From positions 62,001 to 126,000 of the forward strand of contig NZ_FOYL01000005.1 of assembly GCF_900115955.1 (NCBI RefSeq): a stretch of 64,000 bases of DNA. The letters are read 5' to 3'. The DNA is from Lentzea waywayandensis. GTDB lineage: Bacteria; Actinomycetota; Actinomycetes; Mycobacteriales; Pseudonocardiaceae. The notes below the pieces were generated by a model. That model searched no databases and was not told where the DNA came from. It worked only from the letters and a program-made list of their open reading frames with translations. The translations under genes were made by a program, and so were the position numbers. Shown in pieces: positions 43,348 through 51,935 of the stretch (within the stretch, counting starts at the first letter, position 1; the number at the start of each line of letters is the position of its first letter).

Positions 43348-44200
43348 TCAGAGCGTCGCGAAGCGGTCGACGCCCACGCCGCTGATCAGCAAACGCTCCT
43401 TGCGGTTCCCCGTCAACCGCTGCGTCCAGTCGACGAACCCGCCGTCGCCGATCTCCACGCCGTCGCGGAAGACCTTGAAACACAGACCTTTATAGTAGCC
43501 GGTGTGCCGTGACGGGTCGGCGGGCAGATCGCCGCGCACCACCTCGAACCGCGGATCCAGCACCGTCACGCGGAACTCGACGTCACCACACGCCTCACGC
43601 AAGAACGCGACGTGTTCGGCGAAGTGCTCGAGCTCGAAGGCGAGCGAGCCACGATCACGCCCCGCCGACACCGCGGCGAACAACGTGAAGTGCGCGGACC
43701 TCCCGGCACCGCTGAACAGCTGCGCCCGCACCACTCGCTGCACCGCGGCGAGTCGCACGTCCTCCGGGCCGGACTGGCGCAGCAGTGCGGCTTCCAACGC
43801 CAGCGCGTTCGTCGGATCGGCCGCGACCTCGGTGCCGCGCACGGTCGACAGGACGTTGTTCTGATCCATCTCTGCCACGGCGGAACACGTTCCGAGCGGC
43901 GCCACGGGAGCAAGCCCCAGCACGGAGAACGACGACGGCAGCGCGGCCAGCAGCCGGTCCTCCGCCGCACGCAGCACGGAGAACGGAGAACGGCACGGAA
44001 GCAGGCGCCACGAACCGGTCTGACCGATACTGCCGCAACACGTCCGCGCCGGACAACGCGTCGGCGCGACGCCGCGTCAACGCGAGCAGCAAGCTCGTGA
44101 GATCGCTGCCGGACAGGCCCGCGAGCCGTTCCAGCACCTCCTCGCCGCCCACCGAACGCAGTACCCGCGCCAAGACACCCATGCCTGCCATGATCCGCAT
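43348..44200 (-). pseudogene. Gene broken by a 7-bp tandem duplication
   Basis: Starting at ATG 44200 (or 44191) the frame reads LARVLRSVGGEEVLERLAG ... FVAPASVPFSVLRA and then runs out of frame; the continuation AAEDRLLAALPSSFSVLGLAPVAPLGT to the stop at 43348 is in another frame. The shift coincides with two adjacent copies of CGGAGAA (43977-43990). Removing one copy restores a 281-residue protein. The family is not recognised; the C-terminal GGFVDWTQRLTGNRKERLLISGVGVDR faintly resembles class II aminoacyl-tRNA synthetase-like folds. A sequencing error is possible. Confidence 0.75.
43977..43990. repeat. Tandem duplication CGGAGAA x2
   Basis: Two exact 7-bp copies followed by a further CGG. 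This creates the +1 frameshift in the gene at 43348-44200. Confidence 0.9.
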
Positions 44201-44252
44201 CCCGGCCAGTGGATTTCCGCGAGCACGCCAGTGGATCACTAGGGTCGTGACC

Positions 44253-44999
44253 ATGACCGACGAGCAGGCAGTCCAGGAAGGCGACCTGTGGGGCCGCAAG
44301 GCGGCACAGCGAGCAGCGCTCGGCGCGAAGATGTCCATGCCTGCCTGGAAGACCGCGATCGAACGCACCGGCATCACGGACGGCACGACGGTCCTGGACC
44401 TGGCGTGCGGCAGTGGCGAGTTCTGCGCCACCGCAACGGAAGCGGGCGCGAAGGCCACCGGAATCGACATCTCGCCCGCCATGATCGCGCTGGCGCGGCA
44501 GGCGAGCACCGCCGAGTTCCACGAGCTCCCGCTGGGACGACTGCCTTGGCAGGACGGCACGTTCGACGTCGTGACGGCGTTCAACGCGTTGTTCTTCGCA
44601 CAAGACCCCGATGAGGCGTTCGCGGAAGCGGTCAGGGTCAGCAGGGACTACGTGGTCGTGTGCGAGTGGCACCCGGAGCACCCCAGCGACCTGCTGGTCG
44701 TCGGCAGGGCCGTGCGAGGGCCCGGCGGGCGCAGGGGCGCGAAGCTGCCAGAGCCGCGGGAGAAAATCACGATCGACATTCCCCAGGAACATCCCGACGA
44801 GGCCACGATGCTGCGCAGCTTCCTGAGCGTGGGCAGCTATCAGCGCATCATCGAGAGCGAGGGAGAGAAAAAAGTCGTGGAAAAAATCAGGGCCGCCGTT
44901 GAACCGTTCCGAACCCCAGACAGTGGCTATCGATTCTCGAACAAGTACCTGATGTCAGTCTTCCGCAAGAACGATCAGGCCGCGGCCAGGATCTCGTAG
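44253..44999 (+). CDS. Class I SAM-dependent methyltransferase
   Basis: 248 residues from ATG 44253. Motif I VLDLACGSGEFCATA, then ATGIDISPAMIALARQAS and GTFDVVTAFNALFFAQDP match the UbiE/COQ5-like family. Divergent from the frameshifted gene with 52 bp between. The last 25 bp overlap the convergent small gene. Confidence 0.9.
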   Translation: MTDEQAVQEGDLWGRKAAQRAALGAKMSMPAWKTAIERTGITDGTTVLDLACGSGEFCATATEAGAKATGIDISPAMIALARQASTAEFHELPLGRLPWQDGTFDVVTAFNALFFAQDPDEAFAEAVRVSRDYVVVCEWHPEHPSDLLVVGRAVRGPGGRRGAKLPEPREKITIDIPQEHPDEATMLRSFLSVGSYQRIIESEGEKKVVEKIRAAVEPFRTPDSGYRFSNKYLMSVFRKNDQAAARIS

Positions 45000-45190
45000 C
45001 CTGCCGTGGTGAGTGCCGCGGGGCCGGAACGTGCGCTGATCAGGCCCGCAGTCGTCAGGCGCAGCCCGGCGAACTGGTCGGCGCAGCACAGGCCGTCGAC
45101 GAGCAGGGAGCTTCCGGCGATCTCGCAACGGCCGTCGGCCACTGCTCTGAGAACGGCGCGGTCGCGGTGTGTGAGCGATGAGTCGGTCAT
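44975..45190 (-). CDS. Small actinobacterial protein, winged-helix-like
   Basis: 71 residues. HRDRAVLRAVADGRCEIAG and FAGLRLTTAGLI resemble a compact winged-helix fold found as single-domain actinobacterial proteins. Two cysteines (LCCADQ). Function unknown; it may have a regulatory role beside dinB, 28 bp downstream on the same strand. Confidence 0.6.
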   Translation of the reverse strand: MTDSSLTHRDRAVLRAVADGRCEIAGSSLLVDGLCCADQFAGLRLTTAGLISARSGPAALTTAGYEILAAA

Positions 45191-45218
45191 CTTCTTCTCC
45201 TAGCCTTCAATCCTCTAC

Positions 45219-46280
45219 TTACTGATACGTCGAAGGAGAAGGCTTCGGTTCGACATCTTCGTCAGAGAATTCCGCGCGTACCCCCAGAAGGCGTACAGCC
45301 CGGCCGTGTTCGAAGCGCTCCAGCACGACCAGAGCGGCCGCGGCGAGCTCGTCGGCGGACGACGTCGGCGCAGGCAGCTTCATCAGACGGACCTTCGTGA
45401 AGAACGGCACGAACCGCACCTTCACGCCCACGCGCACGGCCGGACGCCCCTCGGCGACCACGTCAAGAGCGACCTGATGCGCCAGCGCGACGACCTCGCG
45501 GCGGATGTCGTCCAACGAGGCGAGGTCCTGCTGGAAGGTCTTCTCGTGCGAGCGGGACTTCGCGACCCACGGCGTCGCGCTCACGACCGTGTCACCGGCG
45601 CCCTGAGCGACCCCGCGGAAGTACGGACCCATCCTCGGGCCGAACCTCGCTGCCAGCTCGTCGGCGGATGCCGTGGCCAGGTCCGTCACGGTCGAGAGCC
45701 CGAGCTCGACGAGTTTGCGCTCGGTCTTCGTCCCGATCCCCCACAGCGCGGACGTCGGCCGGTGCCCCATCACCTCGACCCAGTTCGCCTGCGTGAGCTC
45801 GAAGACACCGGCGGGCTTGCCGAACTCGGTCGCGATCTTGGCCCGCAGCTTGTTGTCGCCGATGCCCACCGAGCAGTGCAGACCCGTCGCCGACAGCACC
45901 GCGGCCTGCAACGAACGCGCGAACTCGGCAGGATCGTCCACGGTCACCCCGACGAACGCCTCGTCCCAGCCCATCACCTCGACGATCACGGGGAACGAGC
46001 GCAGTACGGCCATCACGTCCGCCGACGCGGCCTCGTACAGGGCGTGGTCCACCGGCAGGTACACGGCGTCCGGCAGCTTCTTGAACGCGGTCCGCAGCGG
46101 CAGGCCCGAACGCACACCGAACTCGCGCGCCTCGTAGGACGCGGTGGCCACGACCGCGCGTTCGGTCGGGTCGCCGTTGCCGCCCACCACCACGGGCCGG
46201 CCGCGCAACGACGGATCGCGCAGCACCTCGACCGCCGCGATGAACTGGTCGAGGTCCACGTGCAGGACCCAGTCCGCCAT
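45219..46280 (-). CDS. dinB: DNA polymerase IV (Y-family)
   Basis: 353 residues from ATG 46280. VLHVDLDQFIAAVEVLRDPSL holds the first catalytic Asp; VVATASYEAREFGVRSGLPL and the second metal site near EVMGWDEAFVGV follow (usual SxDE is GWDE here); thumb and little-finger regions are present (ALWGIGTKTERKLVELG). It performs translesion synthesis. The upstream NUDIX gene is divergent with starts 10 bp apart. Confidence 0.92.
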   Translation of the reverse strand: MADWVLHVDLDQFIAAVEVLRDPSLRGRPVVVGGNGDPTERAVVATASYEAREFGVRSGLPLRTAFKKLPDAVYLPVDHALYEAASADVMAVLRSFPVIVEVMGWDEAFVGVTVDDPAEFARSLQAAVLSATGLHCSVGIGDNKLRAKIATEFGKPAGVFELTQANWVEVMGHRPTSALWGIGTKTERKLVELGLSTVTDLATASADELAARFGPRMGPYFRGVAQGAGDTVVSATPWVAKSRSHEKTFQQDLASLDDIRREVVALAHQVALDVVAEGRPAVRVGVKVRFVPFFTKVRLMKLPAPTSSADELAAAALVVLERFEHGRAVRLLGVRAEFSDEDVEPKPSPSTYQ

Positions 46281-46290
46281 GCTGGACAGT

Positions 46291-46737
46291 ATGAAACGGT
46301 CGGCCGGAATCCTGCTCTTCAGACGACGCGAGCAGCTGGAGGTGCTTCTCGGGCACATGGGCGGCCCGTTCTGGGCCCGCAAGGACGCCGGCGCGTGGTC
46401 CGTGCCCAAGGGCGAGTACTCCGAGGACGAGACGCCCGAGGCCGCGGCGCGCAGGGAGTTCGAGGAGGAGCTCGGGCTGCCGGTGCCGGACGGCGAGCTG
46501 ATCGAACTCGGTGAGGCCAAGGGCTCCGGCAAGGTCATCAGGGTCTGGGCGCTCGAGGGCGACCTGGATCCGGAGACCGTCACGCCGGGCACGTTCGAGA
46601 TGGAATGGCCGCCGAAGTCGGGTCAGCGCAAGAGCTTCCCCGAGGTCGACCGCGTGCAGTGGTTCAGCGTGGAAGAGGCGAGCGCGAAGATCGTCTCCGC
46701 GCAACGCCCCTTCCTCGAACGACTCACGGCCAAATAG
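46291..46737 (+). CDS. NUDIX hydrolase
   Basis: 148 residues. The Nudix box appears as GEYSEDETPEAAARREFEEELG (residues about 45-66). Substrate is probably an oxidised or alarmone-type nucleotide. It sits divergent to dinB, sharing a 10-bp gap, and overlaps the convergent endonuclease stop by 14 bp. Confidence 0.92.
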   Translation: MKRSAGILLFRRREQLEVLLGHMGGPFWARKDAGAWSVPKGEYSEDETPEAAARREFEEELGLPVPDGELIELGEAKGSGKVIRVWALEGDLDPETVTPGTFEMEWPPKSGQRKSFPEVDRVQWFSVEEASAKIVSAQRPFLERLTAK

Positions 46738-47890
46738 CGGAAACCCACTCCGGGTGGTCGATGAACGGGTTCCGGTTGTGCTGGTAGCTGTCGAAGATCA
46801 CCTGGTTGCGGCGCTTCTCGAACGCGTCCGGCGGGTCGGCGGCACTCCAGGCCTTCAGCACCGAGAGCTTGCCCATGTACGGCGCTGAGCCGTTGGCCAC
46901 CGAGTTGTTCATCTCCAGGTTCACGTAGCCGTCGTTGCCCTCGTAGCGCACGGCCATGTAGAAGATCATCCGCGCAACGTCACCCTTCACGGCGGCGCGT
47001 GGTTCGAACGAGTCGCCGTCGTACTTGCTGCCGGGCGCCTCGGGGACCGCGTTTCCGCCGTTGTCGAAGTCCAGGTTGCCGCGAGTGGCGTTCACCGACA
47101 CGTCCTCGGGACGCAGGTGGTGGATGTCGGTGCCCGGACCGGTGGCGGTGCCGAAGTCGCCGTGCGACTTGGCCCAGACGTGCTCGCGGTTCCAGTCGTT
47201 GGCCCCGCCGCCGTTGGTCGACTTCGCCTGCGAACGTCCGCTGTACAGCAGGATCACGTTGTTCGCGTTGGCCGGGTCCTGGTCGGTGGCCTTCAGGGCG
47301 TCCCAGACCTGGTCGTAGCTGAGCTTGGTCTGGGTGCGGATGATCGTGTTCAACGCCGACTTCAGCGCCGCGCCGCTCTTGCCGCAGGCCGACGTGTAGT
47401 AGGTCTCACAGGCCGACGGTGGCGCGCTGGTGGTCGTGGTCGGCGGAGTGGTCGTGCTGGTCGGCGGAGTCGTGCCGGCGAACGCGAACGCCGTGGACGA
47501 GGTCAGCCCGGGGTGCGAGAAGTACGCGCTCAACGAGCCGGTCACGTCGATCTGCTTGCCCAGCAGCGACGGGTTCGACTGCATGCCCCACGAGGCACGG
47601 AACGCCGACGGGATCTGCACGTAGACCATGTTCGACGTGCTGGTCGTGGACGCCGAGTCGGCCAGCGCCAGCGCGTAGTCGTTGGGATAACCCGAACGGA
47701 TGACCGTCGTCGTGGCCGTGGGTTGGCCGACGACGTACCCGCGGACAGTCGCCGAAGACCCGTTCTGGGTCGCGATCGCCTGGGCGACAGTGAGCGGAGC
47801 TGCTGCGACAGCGGCGGTCGACCCGTAAAGGCCGACCGCCGCCAACAAAGCGATGACTAACGCAAGTGGACTCCACCGTGCCATGCGCAC
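46724..47890 (-). CDS. Secreted endonuclease I family nuclease
   Basis: 388 residues with an N-terminal signal peptide (LALVIALLAAVGLYGSTAAVAAAP), a DUF6359-type OB-like domain (TVRGYVVGQ ... YALALADS), a Thr/Pro linker, and an endonuclease I domain with NDWNREHVWAKSHG and DIHHLRPEDVSVNATRGN containing the metal-binding His-Asn residues. It would degrade extracellular DNA. Confidence 0.9.
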   Translation of the reverse strand: MRMARWSPLALVIALLAAVGLYGSTAAVAAAPLTVAQAIATQNGSSATVRGYVVGQPTATTTVIRSGYPNDYALALADSASTTSTSNMVYVQIPSAFRASWGMQSNPSLLGKQIDVTGSLSAYFSHPGLTSSTAFAFAGTTPPTSTTTPPTTTTSAPPSACETYYTSACGKSGAALKSALNTIIRTQTKLSYDQVWDALKATDQDPANANNVILLYSGRSQAKSTNGGGANDWNREHVWAKSHGDFGTATGPGTDIHHLRPEDVSVNATRGNLDFDNGGNAVPEAPGSKYDGDSFEPRAAVKGDVARMIFYMAVRYEGNDGYVNLEMNNSVANGSAPYMGKLSVLKAWSAADPPDAFEKRRNQVIFDSYQHNRNPFIDHPEWVSAIWP

Positions 47891-47893
47891 TCC

Positions 47894-47924
47894 CCGATCG
47901 TGTGGATGTTTTGCACACGATCGG
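47894..47924. repeat. 11-bp inverted repeat upstream of the endonuclease gene
   Basis: CCGATCGTGTG (47894-47904) and its exact complement (47914-47924), spacer 9. It begins 4 bp from the endonuclease start, so as RNA it would mask the ribosome site; it could also terminate the quinone oxidoreductase transcript. Confidence 0.6.
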
Positions 47925-47955
47925 TGTACATGGTCAACGGACGGTTAACGAGGGA

Positions 47956-48861
47956 TCACGGCACCAGGACGACCTTGCCCGTGGTCCGGCCGGACTCGAC
48001 GAGCTCGTGGGCCTTCGTGACCTCGGCCAGCGGCACGACGTGGTCGAGCCGCACCCTGAGCTGCGGCAACGCGGCCAGGTCGGCACCCGACGCGGACACT
48101 CCCAGGAACAACTCGAACCGGATGCCGAGCCCGGAAGCTCGGTCAACGTCAAAACCCGGGTTGCCCGGAATGATCGACACGAGCACGCCACCGGGCTTGA
48201 TCATCCCAGCGGACCGCTTGGCGTACTCCCCGCCGACCGTGTCCAGGACGACGTCGACCGGCTCGATCTCGGTGAAGTCCTGGTGGCGGTAGTCGATCAC
48301 CTCGTCGACGCCGAGCGAGCGCAGGAAGTCGTGCTTGGCCGCCGACGCCGTGCCGATCACGTACGCGCCCCGCGCCTTGGCGATCTGCACCGCGACGTGC
48401 CCGACGCCACCGGCGGCCGCGTGGATCAGCACGCGCTGACCGGCCGACACACCGGCCCGCCCGACGAGCGTCTGCCAGGCGGTCAGCGCCACCATCGGCG
48501 TCGCGCCCGCCTGCTCGACGGTCAGCCACGACGGCCGCCGCACCAGGTCGGCGGCGTTCACGACGGCGTACTCGGCGTAGCCACCGCCCGTGCCGGGGAA
48601 GGTCAGCATGCCGTAGACGTCCTCACCGGCCACGAACCCCTCGGCGTCCTGCTCGACGGTGCCCGCGACGTCCCAGCCCAGCGTGAACGGCGGCTGCCCG
48701 AGCGCGGGGAACCCGCCGGAGCGGATGTAGGTGTCGACCGGGTTCACGGCCGCCGCACCCACCTTGACCAGTACCTGGCCCGGTCCGGGCACGGGCGTCG
48801 CCACCTCCGCGACCTCCAGCACGGACGCGTCGCCCACGATCTTCTGCGTGATGACTCGCAT
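47956..48861 (-). CDS. NADPH:quinone oxidoreductase-like zinc-independent MDR enzyme
   Basis: 301 residues from ATG 48861. PGPGQVLVKVGAAAVNPVDTYIR, VLIHAAAGGVGHVAVQIAKARGA (NADPH-binding) and VDVVLDTVGGEYAKRSAG are typical of the QOR branch of medium-chain dehydrogenases. No catalytic zinc ligands seen. Substrate likely a quinone or enone. Confidence 0.92.
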   Translation of the reverse strand: MRVITQKIVGDASVLEVAEVATPVPGPGQVLVKVGAAAVNPVDTYIRSGGFPALGQPPFTLGWDVAGTVEQDAEGFVAGEDVYGMLTFPGTGGGYAEYAVVNAADLVRRPSWLTVEQAGATPMVALTAWQTLVGRAGVSAGQRVLIHAAAGGVGHVAVQIAKARGAYVIGTASAAKHDFLRSLGVDEVIDYRHQDFTEIEPVDVVLDTVGGEYAKRSAGMIKPGGVLVSIIPGNPGFDVDRASGLGIRFELFLGVSASGADLAALPQLRVRLDHVVPLAEVTKAHELVESGRTTGKVVLVP

Positions 48862-48940
48862 GGTGATCCCCTTCGATGATCTCGATGGGCACCATCTTGC
48901 AGTTAGCGCCAACTTCTAGAAAGTAGGCACTTCGAGGTGA

Positions 48941-49444
48941 CTAACTCTCCCTGAGATAGAGGTCGCGGAGCAGCGCGATCTCCGCGGCGTGGTGGATCAC
49001 CTCACGGTTGATGTGCAGCACCAGGGTCGCCATGGGCTCCGCCGCGAACGGTCCCTCCGCCGGACCGACGGCCTTCGACAGGTCGGCCGTGCGCGCGCCG
49101 GCCATCCACGCCGCGTAGGCGTCATCGAGCTGCTTCAGCGCGTCGTCCGCCGTCATCGCGAACCGCCAGGTCGCGTAGTCGGCTGGCGGACCGCCGAAGT
49201 GCGAGGCCGTGCGCGCGTTGAACACGCCCACGATGATGTGCGCCATCCGCCACGCGATCGTGGTGACCGGTACGGGCTCGGGCGCCGGGTACTGCCAGTC
49301 GATCGTGTTGTCCGGACGCACGGTCCACGCGTCGGGCACGGGCTCCCAGAAGTACTCGTCGTCGGTCATGCCTTCGAGCCGTGGCCGCAACTGCACGTTC
49401 CAGTGGAATTCGAGCTGGTCCGTCAACTGCTTGTTCCAGTCCAT
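48941..49444 (-). CDS. DinB-superfamily protein
   Basis: 167 residues from ATG 49444. Four-helix bundle with metal-site histidines: LEFHWNVQLRP, WRMAHIIVGVFNARTASHFGG and LVLHINREVIHHAAEIALLRDLY. Such proteins act as thiol S-transferases with mycothiol or bacillithiol. Divergent from the acetyltransferase. Confidence 0.9.
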   Translation of the reverse strand: MDWNKQLTDQLEFHWNVQLRPRLEGMTDDEYFWEPVPDAWTVRPDNTIDWQYPAPEPVPVTTIAWRMAHIIVGVFNARTASHFGGPPADYATWRFAMTADDALKQLDDAYAAWMAGARTADLSKAVGPAEGPFAAEPMATLVLHINREVIHHAAEIALLRDLYLRES

Positions 49445-49499
49445 GTCCCCGACCGTAAATCCGTTTGCGGACAACCACCGCCCTGGAAACACTCGGCCC

Positions 49500-50642
49500 G
49501 TGGAAATCCGCACCTCACGCCCGGAAGACCTCCCCCAGATCGAGAAGCTCGTCGTCTCGCGCATGGACCCCAGCGACGGCGACGACGCCCGCCTGCTGAT
49601 GACCGATCCGGACGCGGGCTGCGACTGGGTCGGAGTCGCCGACGACGGCGGCCGGATCGTCTCGACCCTCACGCTGATGGACGAGACGGTGACGCTCGCC
49701 GGCGTGGACATCCCGGCGGGCCAGATCGAGCAGGTCGCCACCGACACCGAGTACGAGGGCAAAGGCCTGGTGCGGCAGCTGATGGACTGGGCGAACGACA
49801 GGTCGGCCGAACGCGGCCACCTGCTCCAGTTCGTGATGGGCGTCCCGTACTTCTACCGGCAGTTCGGCTACACCTACTCGATCCCGATCAAGCAGACCCG
49901 GCCGCTCGTCACCAAGCCCGAAGCCGTTGCGGGACACACGATCCGGCGCGCGACCGAGGCCGACATCCCGGTGTTGAACCAACTCCAGGACGCCGCCCAG
50001 CAGAGCGCGGACCTGCGCGTGGGCCACGGCACGCCGTGCTGGCGCTGGCTGATCGACCGCACCGGCTCGGTCACGTGGATCGTCGAGCGCGACGGCACTG
50101 CGGTCGCCACGGGCCGCAGCACGCCGGAGGAAGAGGGCGACGTCGTGCTCGGCGAGATCGCCGGCATCGACGACGACGCCGTGAAAGCCCTGGTGGCACT
50201 GGTGAATCCGGCCGAGGTCGGCGAACGGCACGCGGCGCTGGAGGATCATCTGGGAGCCAGGCGAGCGGACCTCGACCAGTACATGGTGCGCATCCCGAGC
50301 ATTCCGAAGCTGCTCGAACACCTGCGACCGGTCTTCGCGCAACGCCTGCGGGGCCATGATCCCGACGAGGTGGTGCTCGGCTTCTACCGCACGCACGTCC
50401 GCTTCCGCTGGGACGGCGAGGAGATCGGCCCGTACGCGTGGGGTGGCACGTTGCTCGGCCCCGGCTCGCAGGGCGGTGCGGGAATCGCCCCGGACCTGCT
50501 GGCACCGCTGCTGTTCGGCCCGCACGGCATGGACGGGCTGCGCCGCCGGTTCTCCGACGTCTACCCCGGTCCGAAGGAGGACCTGATGACCAGGCTGTTC
50601 CCGCCGGTCACGAGCGATTTCCTGACCTTCTACCTGCCATAG
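49500..50642 (+). CDS. GNAT-family N-acetyltransferase, Eis-like length
   Basis: 380 residues from GTG 49500. EIRTSRPEDLPQIEKLV opening and EQVATDTEYEGKGLVRQLMDWANDRSAERGHLLQF acetyl-CoA motif followed by VPYFYRQFGYTY. A second GNAT-like start (IRRATEADIPVLNQLQDAA) suggests a tandem arrangement as in Eis-type enzymes. Confidence 0.85.
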   Translation: MEIRTSRPEDLPQIEKLVVSRMDPSDGDDARLLMTDPDAGCDWVGVADDGGRIVSTLTLMDETVTLAGVDIPAGQIEQVATDTEYEGKGLVRQLMDWANDRSAERGHLLQFVMGVPYFYRQFGYTYSIPIKQTRPLVTKPEAVAGHTIRRATEADIPVLNQLQDAAQQSADLRVGHGTPCWRWLIDRTGSVTWIVERDGTAVATGRSTPEEEGDVVLGEIAGIDDDAVKALVALVNPAEVGERHAALEDHLGARRADLDQYMVRIPSIPKLLEHLRPVFAQRLRGHDPDEVVLGFYRTHVRFRWDGEEIGPYAWGGTLLGPGSQGGAGIAPDLLAPLLFGPHGMDGLRRRFSDVYPGPKEDLMTRLFPPVTSDFLTFYLP

Positions 50643-50652
50643 CCCAGAATAA

Positions 50653-50666
50653 ACCGAGCACTCGGT
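50653..50666. promoter_or_regulatory. TetR-type palindrome
   Basis: ACCGAG-CA-CTCGGT, perfect symmetry, 16 bp upstream of the YqeB-like ATG. TetR regulators often bind ACCGA...TCGGT sites, and the TetR gene at 51335 is the second gene of this operon, implying autoregulation. Confidence 0.65.
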
Positions 50667-50681
50667 CTAATATTGGCGCTC

Positions 50682-51347
50682 ATGACGACTGTGCAGGAGA
50701 CCGCGGCGGTCCGGTACGGCATCTGGGTCGCGTGCCCGGCCGCCGGCGCCGCCGCGGGGTGGGGGCTCAAGCTCGCGGCCGGATGGATCACAACGCTCGA
50801 ATGGTTCCCGTTCCAGGGCGTGTTCGAGCTGGTCACGGACATCCCGGAGCCGTGGGCGACGCTCGCCGCCCTGGCCGTCGGCGCGGTCGCGGGCTTCGTG
50901 TTCGCGTCGTTCTGGGCGAGCGAGATGATGTCGGTCGAGGTCTCGCCGAGCCGGATCACGCTGCACAAGGACGACAAGACGTTCGGCTTCGGCCGCGAGG
51001 AGGTCGAGTCGGCGTTCGCGGACGGCAAGCAGCTCGTGCTGCTGTCGCCCAGCGGCACCGAACTGGCTCGCGAGACCTCCGACCTGAGCAGGGCCAGGCT
51101 GGAACGGGCCTTCACCGAGCAGGGCTACCGGTGGCGCGCCGCGGACCCGTTCGCCAGTGAGTTCCGGATGTGGGTCGAGCACGCGCCCGAACTGCCGGCG
51201 GACGTGAACGCGCTGTTCACGGCCCGCAGGAAGGCCATCGCGAAGTACGAGACCGCGGAGGCCGCAGAATTGGCGCGGGAGATCCGCAAACGCGGCGTCT
51301 CCGTGCGGGACGAGAAGAAGAGGCAGTACTACAGGTGCGAACGGTAG
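50682..51347 (+). CDS. YqeB-like membrane protein
   Basis: 221 residues from ATG 50682. Two transmembrane segments (IWVACPAAGAAAGWGLKLAAG and ATLAALAVGAVAGFVFASFW) precede a cytosolic part (VSPSRITLHKDDKTFGFGREEVES ... EFRMWVEHAPELPADVNALF). The family is of unknown function and widespread in actinobacteria. It overlaps the TetR gene by 13 bp. Confidence 0.8.
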   Translation: MTTVQETAAVRYGIWVACPAAGAAAGWGLKLAAGWITTLEWFPFQGVFELVTDIPEPWATLAALAVGAVAGFVFASFWASEMMSVEVSPSRITLHKDDKTFGFGREEVESAFADGKQLVLLSPSGTELARETSDLSRARLERAFTEQGYRWRAADPFASEFRMWVEHAPELPADVNALFTARRKAIAKYETAEAAELAREIRKRGVSVRDEKKRQYYRCER

Positions 51348-51931
51348 ATCCGGTCAAGCACGCGGAGAAGAAGCGGCACATCACCGACACCGCGGCGGGG
51401 TTGTTCGCGCAGAAGGGCTTCGAACGCACCACCGTCGCGGACATCTGCAAGGCCGCCGACATCAGCACCGGCAGTCTCTTCCACTACTTCCCCACCAAGC
51501 GGGCGATCTTCCGCGAGATCTTCGTGCAGGACGCCGAGGACAACGCCCAGATGTTCGCGAAGGCCCGCGAACTGAGCCCGTGGGACGGCGTCCTGCTGAT
51601 GGTCGACCATCTGTGCGTGCCCGCGCTCGACCGGTCCGTGGCCGGGCTGGTGCTGGAGGTCGTGGCGCAGGCCAGCCGCGATCCGGAGCTGTGGGAGCTC
51701 GTCGGCCGCAACGAACAGGTGATGCGCGACGAGCTGGCCGAGCTGCTGCGACAGGCGCACGAAGCCGGCCAGATCACCCTCCCGGTGAGCGCGCTGACCG
51801 CCGCAAGCTGGGCGCAGGGGCTGGTCGACGGCCTGTACGGCAGGCTGATCGACCCGGACTTCGACGCCACCGAACAGGTGAGCACCCTCCGGTTGATCCT
51901 TTCCCGATTCGTGGGTGCTCCAGCACCATGA
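51335..51931 (+). CDS. TetR-family transcriptional regulator
   Basis: 198 residues from GTG 51335. ITDTAAGLFAQKGFERTTVADICKAADISTGSLFHYFPTKRAIF is the DNA-binding domain. Probably represses the yqeB-tetR operon through the palindrome at 50653. Confidence 0.92.
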   Translation: MRTVDPVKHAEKKRHITDTAAGLFAQKGFERTTVADICKAADISTGSLFHYFPTKRAIFREIFVQDAEDNAQMFAKARELSPWDGVLLMVDHLCVPALDRSVAGLVLEVVAQASRDPELWELVGRNEQVMRDELAELLRQAHEAGQITLPVSALTAASWAQGLVDGLYGRLIDPDFDATEQVSTLRLILSRFVGAPAP

Positions 51932-51935
51932 GGGC

